Positions 43,983-53,419 of a stretch of DNA of 64,000 nucleotides are shown piece after piece. The number at the start of each line of letters is the position of its first letter. Position 1 is the first letter of the stretch. Location of the stretch: positions 310,001 through 374,000 of the forward strand of contig NZ_CP102250.1 in the NCBI RefSeq assembly GCF_025144995.1. Direction: 5' to 3'. Origin of the DNA: Alistipes indistinctus YIT 12060. Its GTDB lineage: Bacteria; Bacteroidota; Bacteroidia; Bacteroidales; Rikenellaceae. Both the position numbers and the translations under genes were made by a program. Under the pieces are notes generated by a model that was not told the origin of the DNA, searched no databases, and worked only from the letters and a program-made list of their open reading frames with translations.

Positions 43983-44024
43983 TTCGGGAGTTGGAGGTCC
44001 CGGGTTCGAATCCCGGTACCCCGA
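43983..44024 (+). other. Attachment site: truncated 3' end of a tRNA (Pro-like)
   Basis: TTCGGGAGTTGG, AGGTC, then a T-arm CCGGG-TTCGAAT-CCCGG and acceptor end TACCCCGA form the 3' half of a tRNA, with an anticodon loop compatible with CGG (Pro). The 5' half is missing: the bases before TTCGGGA do not pair with GTTGG. This is what integration into a tRNA 3' end leaves at one junction; the complete tRNA should lie at the other end. The exact crossover point is not known. Confidence 0.75.
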
Positions 44025-44042
44025 CAGATTTACAATCAGATT

Positions 44043-44076
44043 TTAAGGCCCTTGCCTCCCGAGCAAGGGCCTTTTT
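44043..44076 (+). terminator. Terminator of the host tRNA
   Basis: AAGGCCCTTGC/GCAAGGGCCTT followed by TTT, 20 bp after the tRNA end. It belongs to the original tRNA transcription unit. Confidence 0.85.
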
Positions 44077-44190
44077 ATGCCTAAACAATAAATCCTGATC
44101 TGTTTTATCTGCAGAAATAAATGGATTTATTGGCAATAATCGGATTTTTATTAAAGAGGAGTTCACTTTTATTGAGGCTCGTACCTTTAA

Positions 44191-44943
44191 TCAATGGATG
44201 CTGAAAGCCCCGTCCACCAGCAGTGCATGACCGTCAACGAAACTTGCCTGGGGGCCGCACAGCCAAAGTACCGCATTGGCAATTTCCTCAGGCTTGCCGA
44301 GGCGTCCGGCAGGAATGTCGCGCACCAGTTCTGCTTCCAGTTGGGGATTGCGGCTCATCAGTTCCTCGGCCATCGGGGTGCGGATAACGCCCGGACATAC
44401 GGCATTAATACGGATATGCTTTGCTGCATAGTCGATGGCAGCGGTGCGTGTCAGCCCGATGACGGCATGCTTGCAGGCGATGTAAGCAGCCTGCCCCGGA
44501 AAGCCCGTCACGCCACCTTGTGAGGAGGTGTTGACGATGGCTCCGCCACCCTGGCGCAGCATCTGGAGGATTTCGTAACGCATACAGTTCCATACGCCTT
44601 TCAAGTCGACCGCTACCGTGCGGTCAAATTCGTCGTCGGTGATTTCCGCCATCGGACGTTGGGGCGTTTGGATGCCGGCATTGTTCAATGCGGCATCCAA
44701 ATGTCCGTAAGTCGCTGCAATCCATTCTATCATTTCTTTCACGGTCCGCGTATTCGACACGTCGCAACCGTAAAACACGGCCTTGTATCCTTGGGCCACC
44801 AAACTTTCAATCTGGCTCCGCGGCTCTTTAATGTCCGCCAAGACTGTGATGTACCCGGCCTTTGCAAAGGCTTCGGCGCAGGCGAGGCCGATACCCATTG
44901 CGGAACCGGTCACTAATGCTACTTTTTCTGTACTTGTTGTCAT
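44191..44943 (-). CDS. Short-chain dehydrogenase/reductase
   Basis: 250 residues. Cofactor motif TGSAMGIGLACAEAF, LNNAGIQTP, catalytic Ser (VNTSSQGG) and YxxxK (AAYIACKHAV), with the classical ending GHALLVDGAFSIH. An NAD(P)-dependent oxidoreductase of unknown substrate. First host gene next to the ICE; it ends in TGA, so the host uses TGA as stop. Confidence 0.85.
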   Translation of the reverse strand: MTTSTEKVALVTGSAMGIGLACAEAFAKAGYITVLADIKEPRSQIESLVAQGYKAVFYGCDVSNTRTVKEMIEWIAATYGHLDAALNNAGIQTPQRPMAEITDDEFDRTVAVDLKGVWNCMRYEILQMLRQGGGAIVNTSSQGGVTGFPGQAAYIACKHAVIGLTRTAAIDYAAKHIRINAVCPGVIRTPMAEELMSRNPQLEAELVRDIPAGRLGKPEEIANAVLWLCGPQASFVDGHALLVDGAFSIH

Positions 44944-45450
44944 GCTGATTTGGTTTAAACGATAACATAAAATCGTTTACAAAAGTAGCTGATTGGCTAC
45001 AGCGGGGAGATACCTGAATTACGGAGATTTGTATCACATTTACGGATTTGCTGTTGACAATCGTTTATGAACGAACAGATACCGAGGTATTCGGAGGGTG
45101 CTTCGCTGTTCCGGGCAAAATACCGGATCGCATCAATGCGGTCTCACTTGGTGCGGTTGCCTTCTAATACATTTGCAAGCGAATTTCAGGGTGCGTTTCG
45201 AGTAAAAGAATTGAATTGTTATGGTCAACCACCCTTGATTCTTTAGACAGAAGTTTTTATTTTTATAGCACAAAAGGTAATACAGTATAGCACTTGAAGT
45301 ACCTGGTGGTAAGCTATGCCTGTATATTTACCTGTATATTCAAGGGGGGTGTGGGGCGTCAGGCACGTTTGAAAAACCACCGACCTGATTTTAGTGATGC
45401 CTGTGTAATTATTGGGTTGCTTCAGATGTCCGATTTATAAAGTGTAACGC
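44944..45450. other. Intergenic region
   Basis: No gene, RNA or repeat recognised. It should contain the divergent promoters of the SDR and outer-membrane protein genes. Confidence 0.4.
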
Positions 45451-47853
45451 ATGAAAATAAAACTGACTGCTTTTTTCTTTTTTTTGATGTTCGGGAGTAG
45501 CCTTTCGTCACAGGCCCAGAACGGGTCTGTGACCCTTTCGGGCCGAATTACCAACTCAGACGGGGTTGCTGTCGATTATGCGACTGTATTGTTGAAGTCG
45601 GCTTCCGATACGTTGAAGGTCTATGGCGGAATCTCCGACGAACAGGGACGTTTTATCTTGAAAGTTCCTGCAGGCGACTATTTATTTCAGACATCATTTC
45701 TGGGTTACAGTCCTTTGTTCAAGCAGATTACCTTGGTGTCTTCCCAAGATATGGGGAATCTTGTTATGACTCCTGTTTCGACGGAGCTGGATGCGGTGGT
45801 GGTACGTGCCCGAATGGTGAAACGTGAGGCGGACCGGTTTGTGGTCAACGTAGGTAATTCGCCTGTCGCGGCCGGGCAAACGGCAAAGGAGATGCTCGAT
45901 CTTTCGCCCACGGTTTGGATCGATGAGGAAAGAGGAATTTCGCTCAATGGCAAAGAGAATGTCCAGGTCTATGTGAATGAACGGATCGTTCGGGAATCGG
46001 GCGAAGAACTGATCAAGTATCTTTATTCGATCCGTGCCGAAGATATCGTGCGTATCGAGGTAATCCCCGTCGGAGGCGTCGAACACGAAGCCAGCGCCCA
46101 AGGCGGAATTATCAAGCTCACCCTGCGTAAACAGCGTGATGACGGTCTCGAAGGTTCGCTAAGGATGCGTTACGGCACCCGGTTGAACGACAATCCCCAA
46201 CAATACATCCAGCCTTCGCTCAGCATTAACTACCGTCTTGCCAAATTCAGCCTGTATACCGATATAACCGAAAATCGGAACAAATACTACGGGTACGGTA
46301 TTGCCCGGCGGATTAACAAAAATGGATACAGTTTCGAATCTAACTGGCGGCAGTCCAGCCTGAAAGACAGCCCTACCCTGCGTGTGGGAACTATTTATGA
46401 TATCAGTCCGCGGCACAGCATAGGGGTGGAGGCTAATTTAGCGGGGTATTTTCCCGAGAAGGAACGCAGCAGTGTTGTCGACACGGTGTTCTATAACGGG
46501 GTGTTGCAGGGAACCATCGAAAGTGACTATAACTACCTAAACAAGCATAAGAACTGGAATTTGTCGGCCAACTACATCGCCCGGTTCGACACGGTAGGCT
46601 CCACTTTCAAGTTGCTGTTTGACTATGTCCGCACCCATCCGCATACCGGAGGATATGTCGAGGTGGATCATATCATTCCGGGGGATGCATATACGTACCG
46701 TAGCAACAACGAATCGCAGAACGACCTCTACTCGGTGACAGGAGATTTCGATATCCGGGCCGGCGACAATGCTCGGGTGAAAACCGGATTCAAATACATA
46801 TTCAGTCAGGTAGACAGTTGGATGAAGTACGAGGACCTTGTCGGGGATATTTGGGTGGTGCGTCCCGACCAGACTTACGACATGGTCTATGACGAGCATA
46901 TCTCGGCGGCTTATGGCAGGTACACTTATACGTTCGGCAGCAAGATCAGTGTGGGTGTCGGACTACGGGTCGAACACACATATGCCATGCCTGCTGCTAC
47001 AGGTGTCAACAATATCGAGCGGCAGAACTATTTTAGCTTTTTCCCGCAAGCGGATCTGATTCTGCCGTTGGGAGACTCCCACCAGTTGATTTTCAACTAT
47101 GCCCGTAAGATACGTCGTCCGAGTTTCTGGTTGTTGATCCCTTTGCGCCGACCGATTAGCGAGACAGAGGTTGCGGTGGGAAATCCCAAACTCAAGCCGA
47201 GTTTTTCGCATGAATTCTCGCTCAATTGGGTGATCCGGCAAAAATATACGGTTACGGCCGGGGCTTATTTGATGAACGATGTATGGGTGTCAACTCCGCG
47301 TGTGGACCCCGATGACCCGATGAGTCTGATCCGTACGCCGGAAAACCAGAACAGCAGTAGCATGTGGTACGTGTCAGCGGCAGTTCCGGTACAGGTGACA
47401 CCTTGGTGGAGTTTCAACGCTAATCTGGTCGGAACACTCGCTTGGTATCACATTGACCAGTACCGCAAGAGTAATCACCGACTTACAGGAAACCTGATCA
47501 ATACGTTTACCCTTCGGGAAGGAACTTCGCTGATGCTGAGTGCTTACGGTCATACCCGCAACCGGTACGAATACACGCAGTATGCCGGAGCCTATTACAT
47601 CAATGCGGGTATAACCCAGCAGTTATTGAAAGGGGCGATGACTCTTAGCGCGCAGGTGAACAATATTTTTGATACGCGCAACTCTTGGCGGAGCGTTTAT
47701 AACCCCTATTTTTTCGAAGAGTCTTTCTTTTGGGGACAACGCCCCATGTTTGTGGCCTCGGTGCAGTATAAGTTCAAAAATGGAAAAGAGTTTCGTGCCC
47801 GGCGGGTAGAATCCGATACCGATACTTCGCGCATTTCCGGGAGAGAGAACTAA
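45451..47853 (+). CDS. Outer membrane beta-barrel protein (OMP_b-brl_3 type)
   Basis: 800 residues with a signal peptide (SLSSQAQ). Carboxypeptidase-regulatory-like domain (SGRITNSDGVAVDYATV), a short plug-like region (RMVKREADRFVVNVGN to GGVEHEASAQGGIIKL), then a long beta-barrel with alternating aromatic strands. Resembles TonB-dependent receptors with a reduced plug; function unknown, possibly transport or envelope maintenance. Stop TAA. Confidence 0.8.
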   Translation: MKIKLTAFFFFLMFGSSLSSQAQNGSVTLSGRITNSDGVAVDYATVLLKSASDTLKVYGGISDEQGRFILKVPAGDYLFQTSFLGYSPLFKQITLVSSQDMGNLVMTPVSTELDAVVVRARMVKREADRFVVNVGNSPVAAGQTAKEMLDLSPTVWIDEERGISLNGKENVQVYVNERIVRESGEELIKYLYSIRAEDIVRIEVIPVGGVEHEASAQGGIIKLTLRKQRDDGLEGSLRMRYGTRLNDNPQQYIQPSLSINYRLAKFSLYTDITENRNKYYGYGIARRINKNGYSFESNWRQSSLKDSPTLRVGTIYDISPRHSIGVEANLAGYFPEKERSSVVDTVFYNGVLQGTIESDYNYLNKHKNWNLSANYIARFDTVGSTFKLLFDYVRTHPHTGGYVEVDHIIPGDAYTYRSNNESQNDLYSVTGDFDIRAGDNARVKTGFKYIFSQVDSWMKYEDLVGDIWVVRPDQTYDMVYDEHISAAYGRYTYTFGSKISVGVGLRVEHTYAMPAATGVNNIERQNYFSFFPQADLILPLGDSHQLIFNYARKIRRPSFWLLIPLRRPISETEVAVGNPKLKPSFSHEFSLNWVIRQKYTVTAGAYLMNDVWVSTPRVDPDDPMSLIRTPENQNSSSMWYVSAAVPVQVTPWWSFNANLVGTLAWYHIDQYRKSNHRLTGNLINTFTLREGTSLMLSAYGHTRNRYEYTQYAGAYYINAGITQQLLKGAMTLSAQVNNIFDTRNSWRSVYNPYFFEESFFWGQRPMFVASVQYKFKNGKEFRARRVESDTDTSRISGREN

Positions 47854-47872
47854 TTAAACGAGGTAAAGGGTG

Positions 47873-48928
47873 TCATTGCCTGTCGAGTGATTCGGTATGG
47901 GCAGAACTATTTTTTGCCGTCCGTTTCCTGTCGAGGTATTCCCTTTTGAACATGTTGACACACAGAATGAAGATCGCCAGCATCAGCGGCCCGAAAATCA
48001 CGCCCATAAAACCGAACAGGGACAGGCCGATCACCACGCCGAAAATCGTAATCAGCGGATGAGTGTCGGCCATCTTCTTTTGCAGGACGAAGCGGATCAG
48101 GTTGTCGGACTGTGAAACGACGATCGAAGCGTAAATCGCTAACCCGATCGCATTCCCCCAACTGCCGCTGAGTGCGAGGTAAATCACGATCGGCACCCAG
48201 ATAAGCATCGTGCCGACGATCGGGATAATCGTAGCGAAGCAGGTCAGCAGGCCGAACAACACTGCACTGGGCACGCCGAAAATCCAATACCCCACCAGTG
48301 CGACGAAACCCTGTATCAGGGCCAATAGCGGGATACCGATGGCGTTCGATTGGACGATCATTTTGATCTCATGCAGCACTTCCTGGGTATGTGCTTTGTT
48401 GAACGGCAGGATGTCGTCGAGATATGCCTCCATTTTTCGGCCGCCGACCAGCATGAAGTAGAGTACGAAAATCAACACGAAAATATTGACCGCAAAACCG
48501 CTGATCCATTCCATCAACAGTTGTCCGATCTTCGGAATCCATGCGGCCAGTTTGACGAGGTTATCGGTTACCAGCAGGTCGTAGCCGGTTTTCTCTTCGA
48601 CCAACTGGGCGATGTGCTTGGCCGGTTCGATGATCGATCCGGGATCCAGGTTGATGCCTTGCAGCTTGTTGACCACGAGCCATACGACCAGCGACATCGG
48701 GATCAGGAAACAGAGGATCGATTCGCACAATACGATGGCTGCGGCCAGACCGCGCCGTATGTGGCGTTTTTCAGTCAGTGAGAACATCTGTTTGCGGACC
48801 AGGATATAAATGGTCAGTGCGCCGAGCAGACCGCCCAGAAAAGGCAGCAGCTTGACGAAAATGATCGTCCCCAGTCCGAGTATGATCACGACCAGCGAAT
48901 AGCGCCAATACTGTTCTTTAACGCTCAT
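47873..48928 (-). CDS. AI-2E family transporter
   Basis: 351 residues with about eight membrane helices. Family segments: LLPFLGGLLGALTIYILVR, PIVGTMLIWVPIVIYL and LIRFVLQKKMADTHPLITI. Possibly an exporter of small molecules or a Na+/H+ antiporter. The stop is TGA, another host gene using TGA as stop. Confidence 0.85.
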   Translation of the reverse strand: MSVKEQYWRYSLVVIILGLGTIIFVKLLPFLGGLLGALTIYILVRKQMFSLTEKRHIRRGLAAAIVLCESILCFLIPMSLVVWLVVNKLQGINLDPGSIIEPAKHIAQLVEEKTGYDLLVTDNLVKLAAWIPKIGQLLMEWISGFAVNIFVLIFVLYFMLVGGRKMEAYLDDILPFNKAHTQEVLHEIKMIVQSNAIGIPLLALIQGFVALVGYWIFGVPSAVLFGLLTCFATIIPIVGTMLIWVPIVIYLALSGSWGNAIGLAIYASIVVSQSDNLIRFVLQKKMADTHPLITIFGVVIGLSLFGFMGVIFGPLMLAIFILCVNMFKREYLDRKRTAKNSSAHTESLDRQ

Positions 48929-48997
48929 GGTTATGTAGTTTGTCGCCCGGTTGCCGGATGTTATCCTCGCAGCGGACGGTTGCTTCTACCCGGTTTG

Positions 48998-49303
48998 TTA
49001 ACCGGAAGTTTCCGTTTCATCGTCGGTTGCCTCTTTGCGGCGGGCTGACGCTTCCTTGTACTTGCCGATTACGGACCGGACCATATTGTAAGCGGTCATC
49101 GCCCATTCGACGGCCGAATAAAACTTTCCGGCCCCGGTCGTTACGCGTTCGACGACGTAACCGACGCTGAACATGCCTGTAATCCGGCGGTAGTCGTCGT
49201 TCAGGCGTTCTTCGACCCCGTCCAGTTCCCCGGCGATTCGCAGCCTTTCAGCACGCACATCGGCCAGTGTTTTGATCTGCCGGTAATTGACTCTACTTTT
49301 CAT
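48998..49303 (-). CDS. Hypothetical protein of a holin/YtxH cluster
   Basis: 101 residues, mostly helical, with RAERLRIAGELDGVEERL and a weak hydrophobic patch (FYSAVEWAMTAYNMV). Overlaps the end of the phage-holin-like gene by 11 bp. In Bacteroidales this type follows YtxH and holin genes in a stress-related envelope cluster. No specific function. Confidence 0.65.
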   Translation of the reverse strand: MKSRVNYRQIKTLADVRAERLRIAGELDGVEERLNDDYRRITGMFSVGYVVERVTTGAGKFYSAVEWAMTAYNMVRSVIGKYKEASARRKEATDDETETSG

Positions 49304-49670
49304 AGTCCGAATGTTTTTGGCTCATGTCATGCACCATACCGCTGAGCATCCTGACCGTCTGGTTGATGATGAGCTTTCGGCGCAGTGCGTAGACGATGAT
49401 CGCGAATACGACGAACAGGCAGCCCATCAGCACGATCGCCAGCAGCATCGACCCCAGGGCAATGCCCAGCACCCAAGTGAGCGCGATGGCGAAGAATGTG
49501 GTCGCGATACCCAGCAGGACGATCAGGATGAAGACGCCGAACAACGAATTGAAGAAGGAGGACAGGTTGTCGATCAGGCTGAGGCGGAAGCTATCCACGC
49601 GTAGGGCAGCGTACTCCTTCAAGTCCTGTGCAGTCTGTCCGATCCTTCCTGGAGAAGTGTGGTTGTCCAT
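49293..49670 (-). CDS. Holin-X-like membrane protein
   Basis: 125 residues: a helical N-terminus (DLKEYAALRVDSFRLSL), two adjacent membrane helices and a short charged tail. Fits the phage-holin-superfamily III-like proteins that accompany YtxH in Bacteroidota. Membrane-associated; function unknown. Confidence 0.7.
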   Translation of the reverse strand: MDNHTSPGRIGQTAQDLKEYAALRVDSFRLSLIDNLSSFFNSLFGVFILIVLLGIATTFFAIALTWVLGIALGSMLLAIVLMGCLFVVFAIIVYALRRKLIINQTVRMLSGMVHDMSQKHSDYEK

Positions 49671-49681
49671 ACTTTTCGCAA

Positions 49682-49903
49682 TTACTCCTGAGGTTCCTCT
49701 ATGGCATTGATGGCTGCCAGTTTGGCATTCTGTATTTTCTGCTCCACGAGGTTTTTCGCGTCTTTTATCTTTTTCTCACCGTGTTTGATCTTGTCTCCGA
49801 TTTTGTGACGCGTGTTTTTACCCGAATCGGGAGCCAGCAGCAACGCTGCAATCGCACCGACGGTCAGGCCGCCGAGGAAGGAAAATAAATTCTGATTTTT
49901 CAT
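49682..49903 (-). CDS. YtxH-domain protein
   Basis: 73 residues. SFLGGLTVGAIAALLLAPDSG KNTR pattern is the YtxH signature (glycine-rich membrane helix followed by LLAP-SGKxTR), then a Lys-rich amphipathic helix. General stress-type envelope protein; first gene of the leftward trio. Confidence 0.85.
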   Translation of the reverse strand: MKNQNLFSFLGGLTVGAIAALLLAPDSGKNTRHKIGDKIKHGEKKIKDAKNLVEQKIQNAKLAAINAIEEPQE

Positions 49904-50106
49904 GATATTAATTTTTTAAGGTTGAAGAATGTTTGTTTTTATACCTTCTTGAATTTCATCTCGCTGGTGCTTATGCAAAAAACAAACCATGATCGGCGAA
50001 GTGCCCTATAAATTTTCCGTTTATTGTCCGGGAGGGCGTCGGGGCTTTGGGGGTGCTTCTGAAAAATGTTATATTTGTAGTGTTTTGAACCTAACCGATT
50101 AAATGA

Positions 50107-51531
50107 ATGAAAAAAATCTGGTATCTCTGTACGTTGCTCAGCTTGTCGGCTCCATTGGCCCAGGCACAGCTCAATGCCCACCCCGAAGCCTACAAGATCG
50201 ACAAGAAGGACATCAAACGCGCCCATGAATTGATCTCGACTCCGGTCAAACAACCGTTGGTGCTTCCCAATCCGAATCCCGACGCTCAATGGTTTCCCGA
50301 TGCAAGTCTCGGGCTGTTCATGCACTGGGGCATTCACAGCGTAGTCGGCGCACAGCCTTCATGGGACATGATCGCCAATTACGAATGGGGCGGCAGGGTC
50401 TCTCCGCCCGATAAATATTACGCGTTGGCCGAACGCTTCAACCCTCGGGATTACGATCCGAACAAATATCTGAAGGCCGCCAAAGATGCGGGATTTACCT
50501 ATGCCGTCCTGACTACGAAACACCACGACGGCTATGCGTTGTGGCCGTCGAAATACGGCATCGGCACGAAACAGTATATGAACGGCCGCGATTTGCTGAA
50601 GGAGTATGTAGATGCCTGCCGTGCGAACGGACTCAAAGTTGGCTTTTACTTCTCTCCGCGCGACTGGCACTATCCGGGGCTGATGCATCCCAACGAATTC
50701 GATGCGAAAACGTGGCGGGACCTGCCGCCCATCACCGACTCCACAGCGAATCAGCAGGCATACGAGCAATTCCTGGCTTTCGTCATGGCACAAATGGAAG
50801 AGCTGCTGACCCGCTACGGGAAAATCGACATGCTGTGGTTAGACGGGATGAACTGGCGCGGCGTTGCGGATATGCACACTGAGCAGGTTTATGCGTGGAT
50901 CCGTTCCCTGCAACCCGGCATCCTGGTCAACGACCGTTGGGCGAATATTGTCAATCCTGACAATCCGCAGGGGAACGGTGTCAGCTTCGGTGATTTTACC
51001 ACGCAGTTCGAATGTACGTTGCCTACTTACATCCCGTCGCGGTGGTGGGATCATTGCGACATCTGGACTTCCACCCCGGGTCCCGGTTGGGGCTATGATC
51101 CCAACGGCGCATTCCGCCCCCTTTCGTGGTTCTTCCGCCATTTGGCCGCCAGCCGCTCGCTGGGAGGCAATTTCCTGATCAATGCAGGCCCCAGCGGAGA
51201 CGGCGATATGCATCCGAACTTTTACAAGCAAACCGACTCGATTGCCCGTTGGATGCAGCATAGCAAGGAATCGGTGATCGGTGCGGGTCCCACGCCCGGC
51301 GTTCAGCTCAGTAATGTGATGATTACTACGCGCGGTAACGACTGGTATTTGCACCTGCTTCCGGATTTTAAGAAAAAAGTTTCGGCCCGTACCGGCAAGC
51401 AACCCTCGGAACTGATCCTGCTGCGTACGGGCGAGCGGATTCCGTTCGATTACAACGACGGTTTCGTAACGTTCGTGCTCGATCCCTCCAAGCGTACCAC
51501 TACGGACGACGTCGTCAAAGTGGTGATGTAA
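50107..51531 (+). CDS. Alpha-L-fucosidase, GH29
   Basis: 474 residues with a signal peptide (LAQAQ). GH29 features: LGLFMHWGIHSVVG, TTKHHDGYALWPSKY, VGFYFSPRDWHYPG and the nucleophile Asp in KIDMLWLDGMNW, followed by LINAGPSGDG. Cleaves terminal fucose from host or dietary glycans in the periplasm. Single gene; TAA stop and a terminator follow. Confidence 0.9.
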   Translation: MKKIWYLCTLLSLSAPLAQAQLNAHPEAYKIDKKDIKRAHELISTPVKQPLVLPNPNPDAQWFPDASLGLFMHWGIHSVVGAQPSWDMIANYEWGGRVSPPDKYYALAERFNPRDYDPNKYLKAAKDAGFTYAVLTTKHHDGYALWPSKYGIGTKQYMNGRDLLKEYVDACRANGLKVGFYFSPRDWHYPGLMHPNEFDAKTWRDLPPITDSTANQQAYEQFLAFVMAQMEELLTRYGKIDMLWLDGMNWRGVADMHTEQVYAWIRSLQPGILVNDRWANIVNPDNPQGNGVSFGDFTTQFECTLPTYIPSRWWDHCDIWTSTPGPGWGYDPNGAFRPLSWFFRHLAASRSLGGNFLINAGPSGDGDMHPNFYKQTDSIARWMQHSKESVIGAGPTPGVQLSNVMITTRGNDWYLHLLPDFKKKVSARTGKQPSELILLRTGERIPFDYNDGFVTFVLDPSKRTTTDDVVKVVM

Positions 51532-51564
51532 TCACTGACAGGCCTAATTCAAGAAACCAAACCT

Positions 51565-51592
51565 AAAAAAGCCCGCAATCGCGGGCTTTTTT
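51565..51592 (+). terminator. Terminator of the fucosidase gene
   Basis: AAAAAAGCCCGC/GCGGGCTTTTTT hairpin 35 bp after the stop. Confidence 0.9.
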
Positions 51593-51739
51593 GATGCTGC
51601 TGTCGGACAATCCGTTGGTCAGATAATACATATTACTATGAAATAGGGTTTGTCAACGGTGCGGCGACTCTACCCTTTATTTATCAGTTAGTGCTATTAT
51701 TTATCAGTGTTATTATCCGATACGGAATTGATATCGGGT

Positions 51740-52114
51740 TTATTTGACGGCGACCGTTTCGATCTCGACCTTCACGCCCATCGGAAGTTTGGCAACCTGG
51801 TAACAAACCCGGGCTGGCATTTGTTCGGTATAAAAACGGGCATAAACGGCATTCATAGCGGCAAAGTCGTTCATGTCGGTCAGCAGGACGGTCGATTTGA
51901 CCACGTCTTTATAGGTATACCCTGCCTCCATGAGAATTGCCCCGATGTTTTTGAGGGATTGTTCGGTTTGTGCTTCGATACTCTCGGGTACCGATCCGTC
52001 GGTCGGATTAACGGGCAGTTGCCCCGATACGTAGAGCGTACCGTTTGCTTCGATAGCCTGGCTGTAAGGGCCGACCGCTTTTGGCGCATTATTTGTTAAA
52101 ATGATTTTCCGCAT
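51740..52114 (-). CDS. ridA: RidA family protein
   Basis: 124 residues. NNAPKAVGPYSQAIEANG, FVSGQLP-like LYVSGQLPVNP and ARVCYQVAKLPMGVKVEIE are RidA hallmarks, including the Arg that binds the imine substrate. It hydrolyses reactive enamines/imines from amino acid metabolism. Cytosolic trimer. Confidence 0.9.
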   Translation of the reverse strand: MRKIILTNNAPKAVGPYSQAIEANGTLYVSGQLPVNPTDGSVPESIEAQTEQSLKNIGAILMEAGYTYKDVVKSTVLLTDMNDFAAMNAVYARFYTEQMPARVCYQVAKLPMGVKVEIETVAVK

Positions 52115-52205
52115 GGCAATCCGTTTTATATTGTTGATGCAAAATTAACAATGTTCGCGAAATATTGCTTATACTTGTAACCCGAAAAGGATAAAACATC
52201 ATTTT

Positions 52206-52628
52206 ATGAAAACTTGGAAAGTTATACTCTTGGTGGCGCTCGCCGTAGGTTTGGCCTCGTGCTGCGCCTGCCGTAAAGGCAAGAAAGTGGTCGACAAGCC
52301 GCTGATGGCAACCAAATGGACGTTGGTGGAACTCAACGGTCAGCAGGTTCAGACCGATGACAACTATTACATTATACTGAATGAACAGGAAGACCGCTTC
52401 AACGGACGCGGTGACTGCAATTCGCTGATGGGGTCGTATAAACTGGGCGAGAACGGTAAGATGCAGCTGACCGGAATCGCTTCCACCCGCGCTTTTTGTC
52501 CCGATCAGGCCGGCGAAGACAAATTTTTTAAAACACTCGGTGACGTGGCCGGCTACGACGTAGACGGAGATCTGCTGATGCTCTTCAACGGCAACAGCGA
52601 ACTGATCGCCGTGATGGCCGCAAAATAG
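52206..52628 (+). CDS. META-domain lipoprotein
   Basis: 140 residues with a lipobox (GLASCCAC). ATKWTLVELNGQQV and FNGRGDCNSLMGSYKLGENG match the META/HslJ domain; STRAFCPDQ carries the usual 'T.m.C' site. Likely stress-related envelope protein. Stop TAG, then a terminator. Confidence 0.85.
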   Translation: MKTWKVILLVALAVGLASCCACRKGKKVVDKPLMATKWTLVELNGQQVQTDDNYYIILNEQEDRFNGRGDCNSLMGSYKLGENGKMQLTGIASTRAFCPDQAGEDKFFKTLGDVAGYDVDGDLLMLFNGNSELIAVMAAK

Positions 52629-52686
52629 TCTGCGCCGGTAAAGATTTATTTCCGGCCGATTCGAATTTAACGTCGGTAAACAGTAT

Positions 52687-52715
52687 AAAAAGCTCCGCAG
52701 AAAGCGGAGCTTTTT
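52687..52715 (+). terminator. Terminator of the META gene
   Basis: AAAAAGCTCCGC/GCGGAGCTTTTT hairpin about 55 bp after the stop. Confidence 0.9.
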
Positions 52716-52810
52716 ATTTGAATAATTGTAAGTTTACGGTAAATAACAACAGATGCCTCCGGAACGAATTTTTTCCCAGTCCCATGAAGAATAAGAAAGA
52801 GTAGCCCGTC

Positions 52811-53407
52811 CTACTCCAGAGGACGGCGGTTGTGCAATGCGTGGGCGATCGTCAGTTCGTCGGCGTAATCCAACTCGTCGCCGAATCCGATGCCGCGTGC
52901 GATCGATGTGAGCCGGATTCCGGTGCATTCGCTCAGGCGGCGCGACAGATAGAACGATGTGGTCTCGCCTTCGACCGAGGTGCTAAGGGCAAGAATCACC
53001 TCTTTGATCCCGCCCTGCGCGATATTGTCGAGCAACAGATCGATCTTCAGGTCCGACGGGCCGATTCCCTGCATCGGGGAAATGATGCCGCCCAGGACAT
53101 GGTACAATCCCCGGTATTGGCGGGTATTCTCGATAGAGATAACGTCTTTGACCTGCTCGACGACGCAGACGATCGTCCGGTCGCGCGTTTCATCCGCGCA
53201 AATGTCACAAATGTCTCTGTCTGAAAGGTTGTTGCAATGCGAACAGTAGTGGATTTCTCTGCGGAAACGGGAGATCGCCCCGGCCATCAATTCGACATCC
53301 TGCACCTCCATGCGCAGCATATGCATGGCAAGCCTCAAGGCCGTCCTGCGCCCCACGCCCGGCAGGCGCGACAGCTCGCCCACTACATCATCCAATAATC
53401 TTGACAT
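52811..53407 (-). CDS. recR: Recombination mediator RecR
   Basis: 198 residues. Helix-hairpin-helix LPGVGRRTALRLAMHML, zinc finger CSHCNNLSDRDICDIC, then the TOPRIM region (VVEQVKDVISIENTRQYRG, YHVLGGIISPMQGIGP). With RecF/RecO loads RecA at gaps. Encoded directly after batE. Confidence 0.95.
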   Translation of the reverse strand: MSRLLDDVVGELSRLPGVGRRTALRLAMHMLRMEVQDVELMAGAISRFRREIHYCSHCNNLSDRDICDICADETRDRTIVCVVEQVKDVISIENTRQYRGLYHVLGGIISPMQGIGPSDLKIDLLLDNIAQGGIKEVILALSTSVEGETTSFYLSRRLSECTGIRLTSIARGIGFGDELDYADELTIAHALHNRRPLE

Positions 53408-53419
53408 CCGCGCCTCCTT

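Noticed and set aside
43948-44166. Small protein with GVPGFEPGTS
   Set aside because: This is the usual false frame antisense to a tRNA T-arm.
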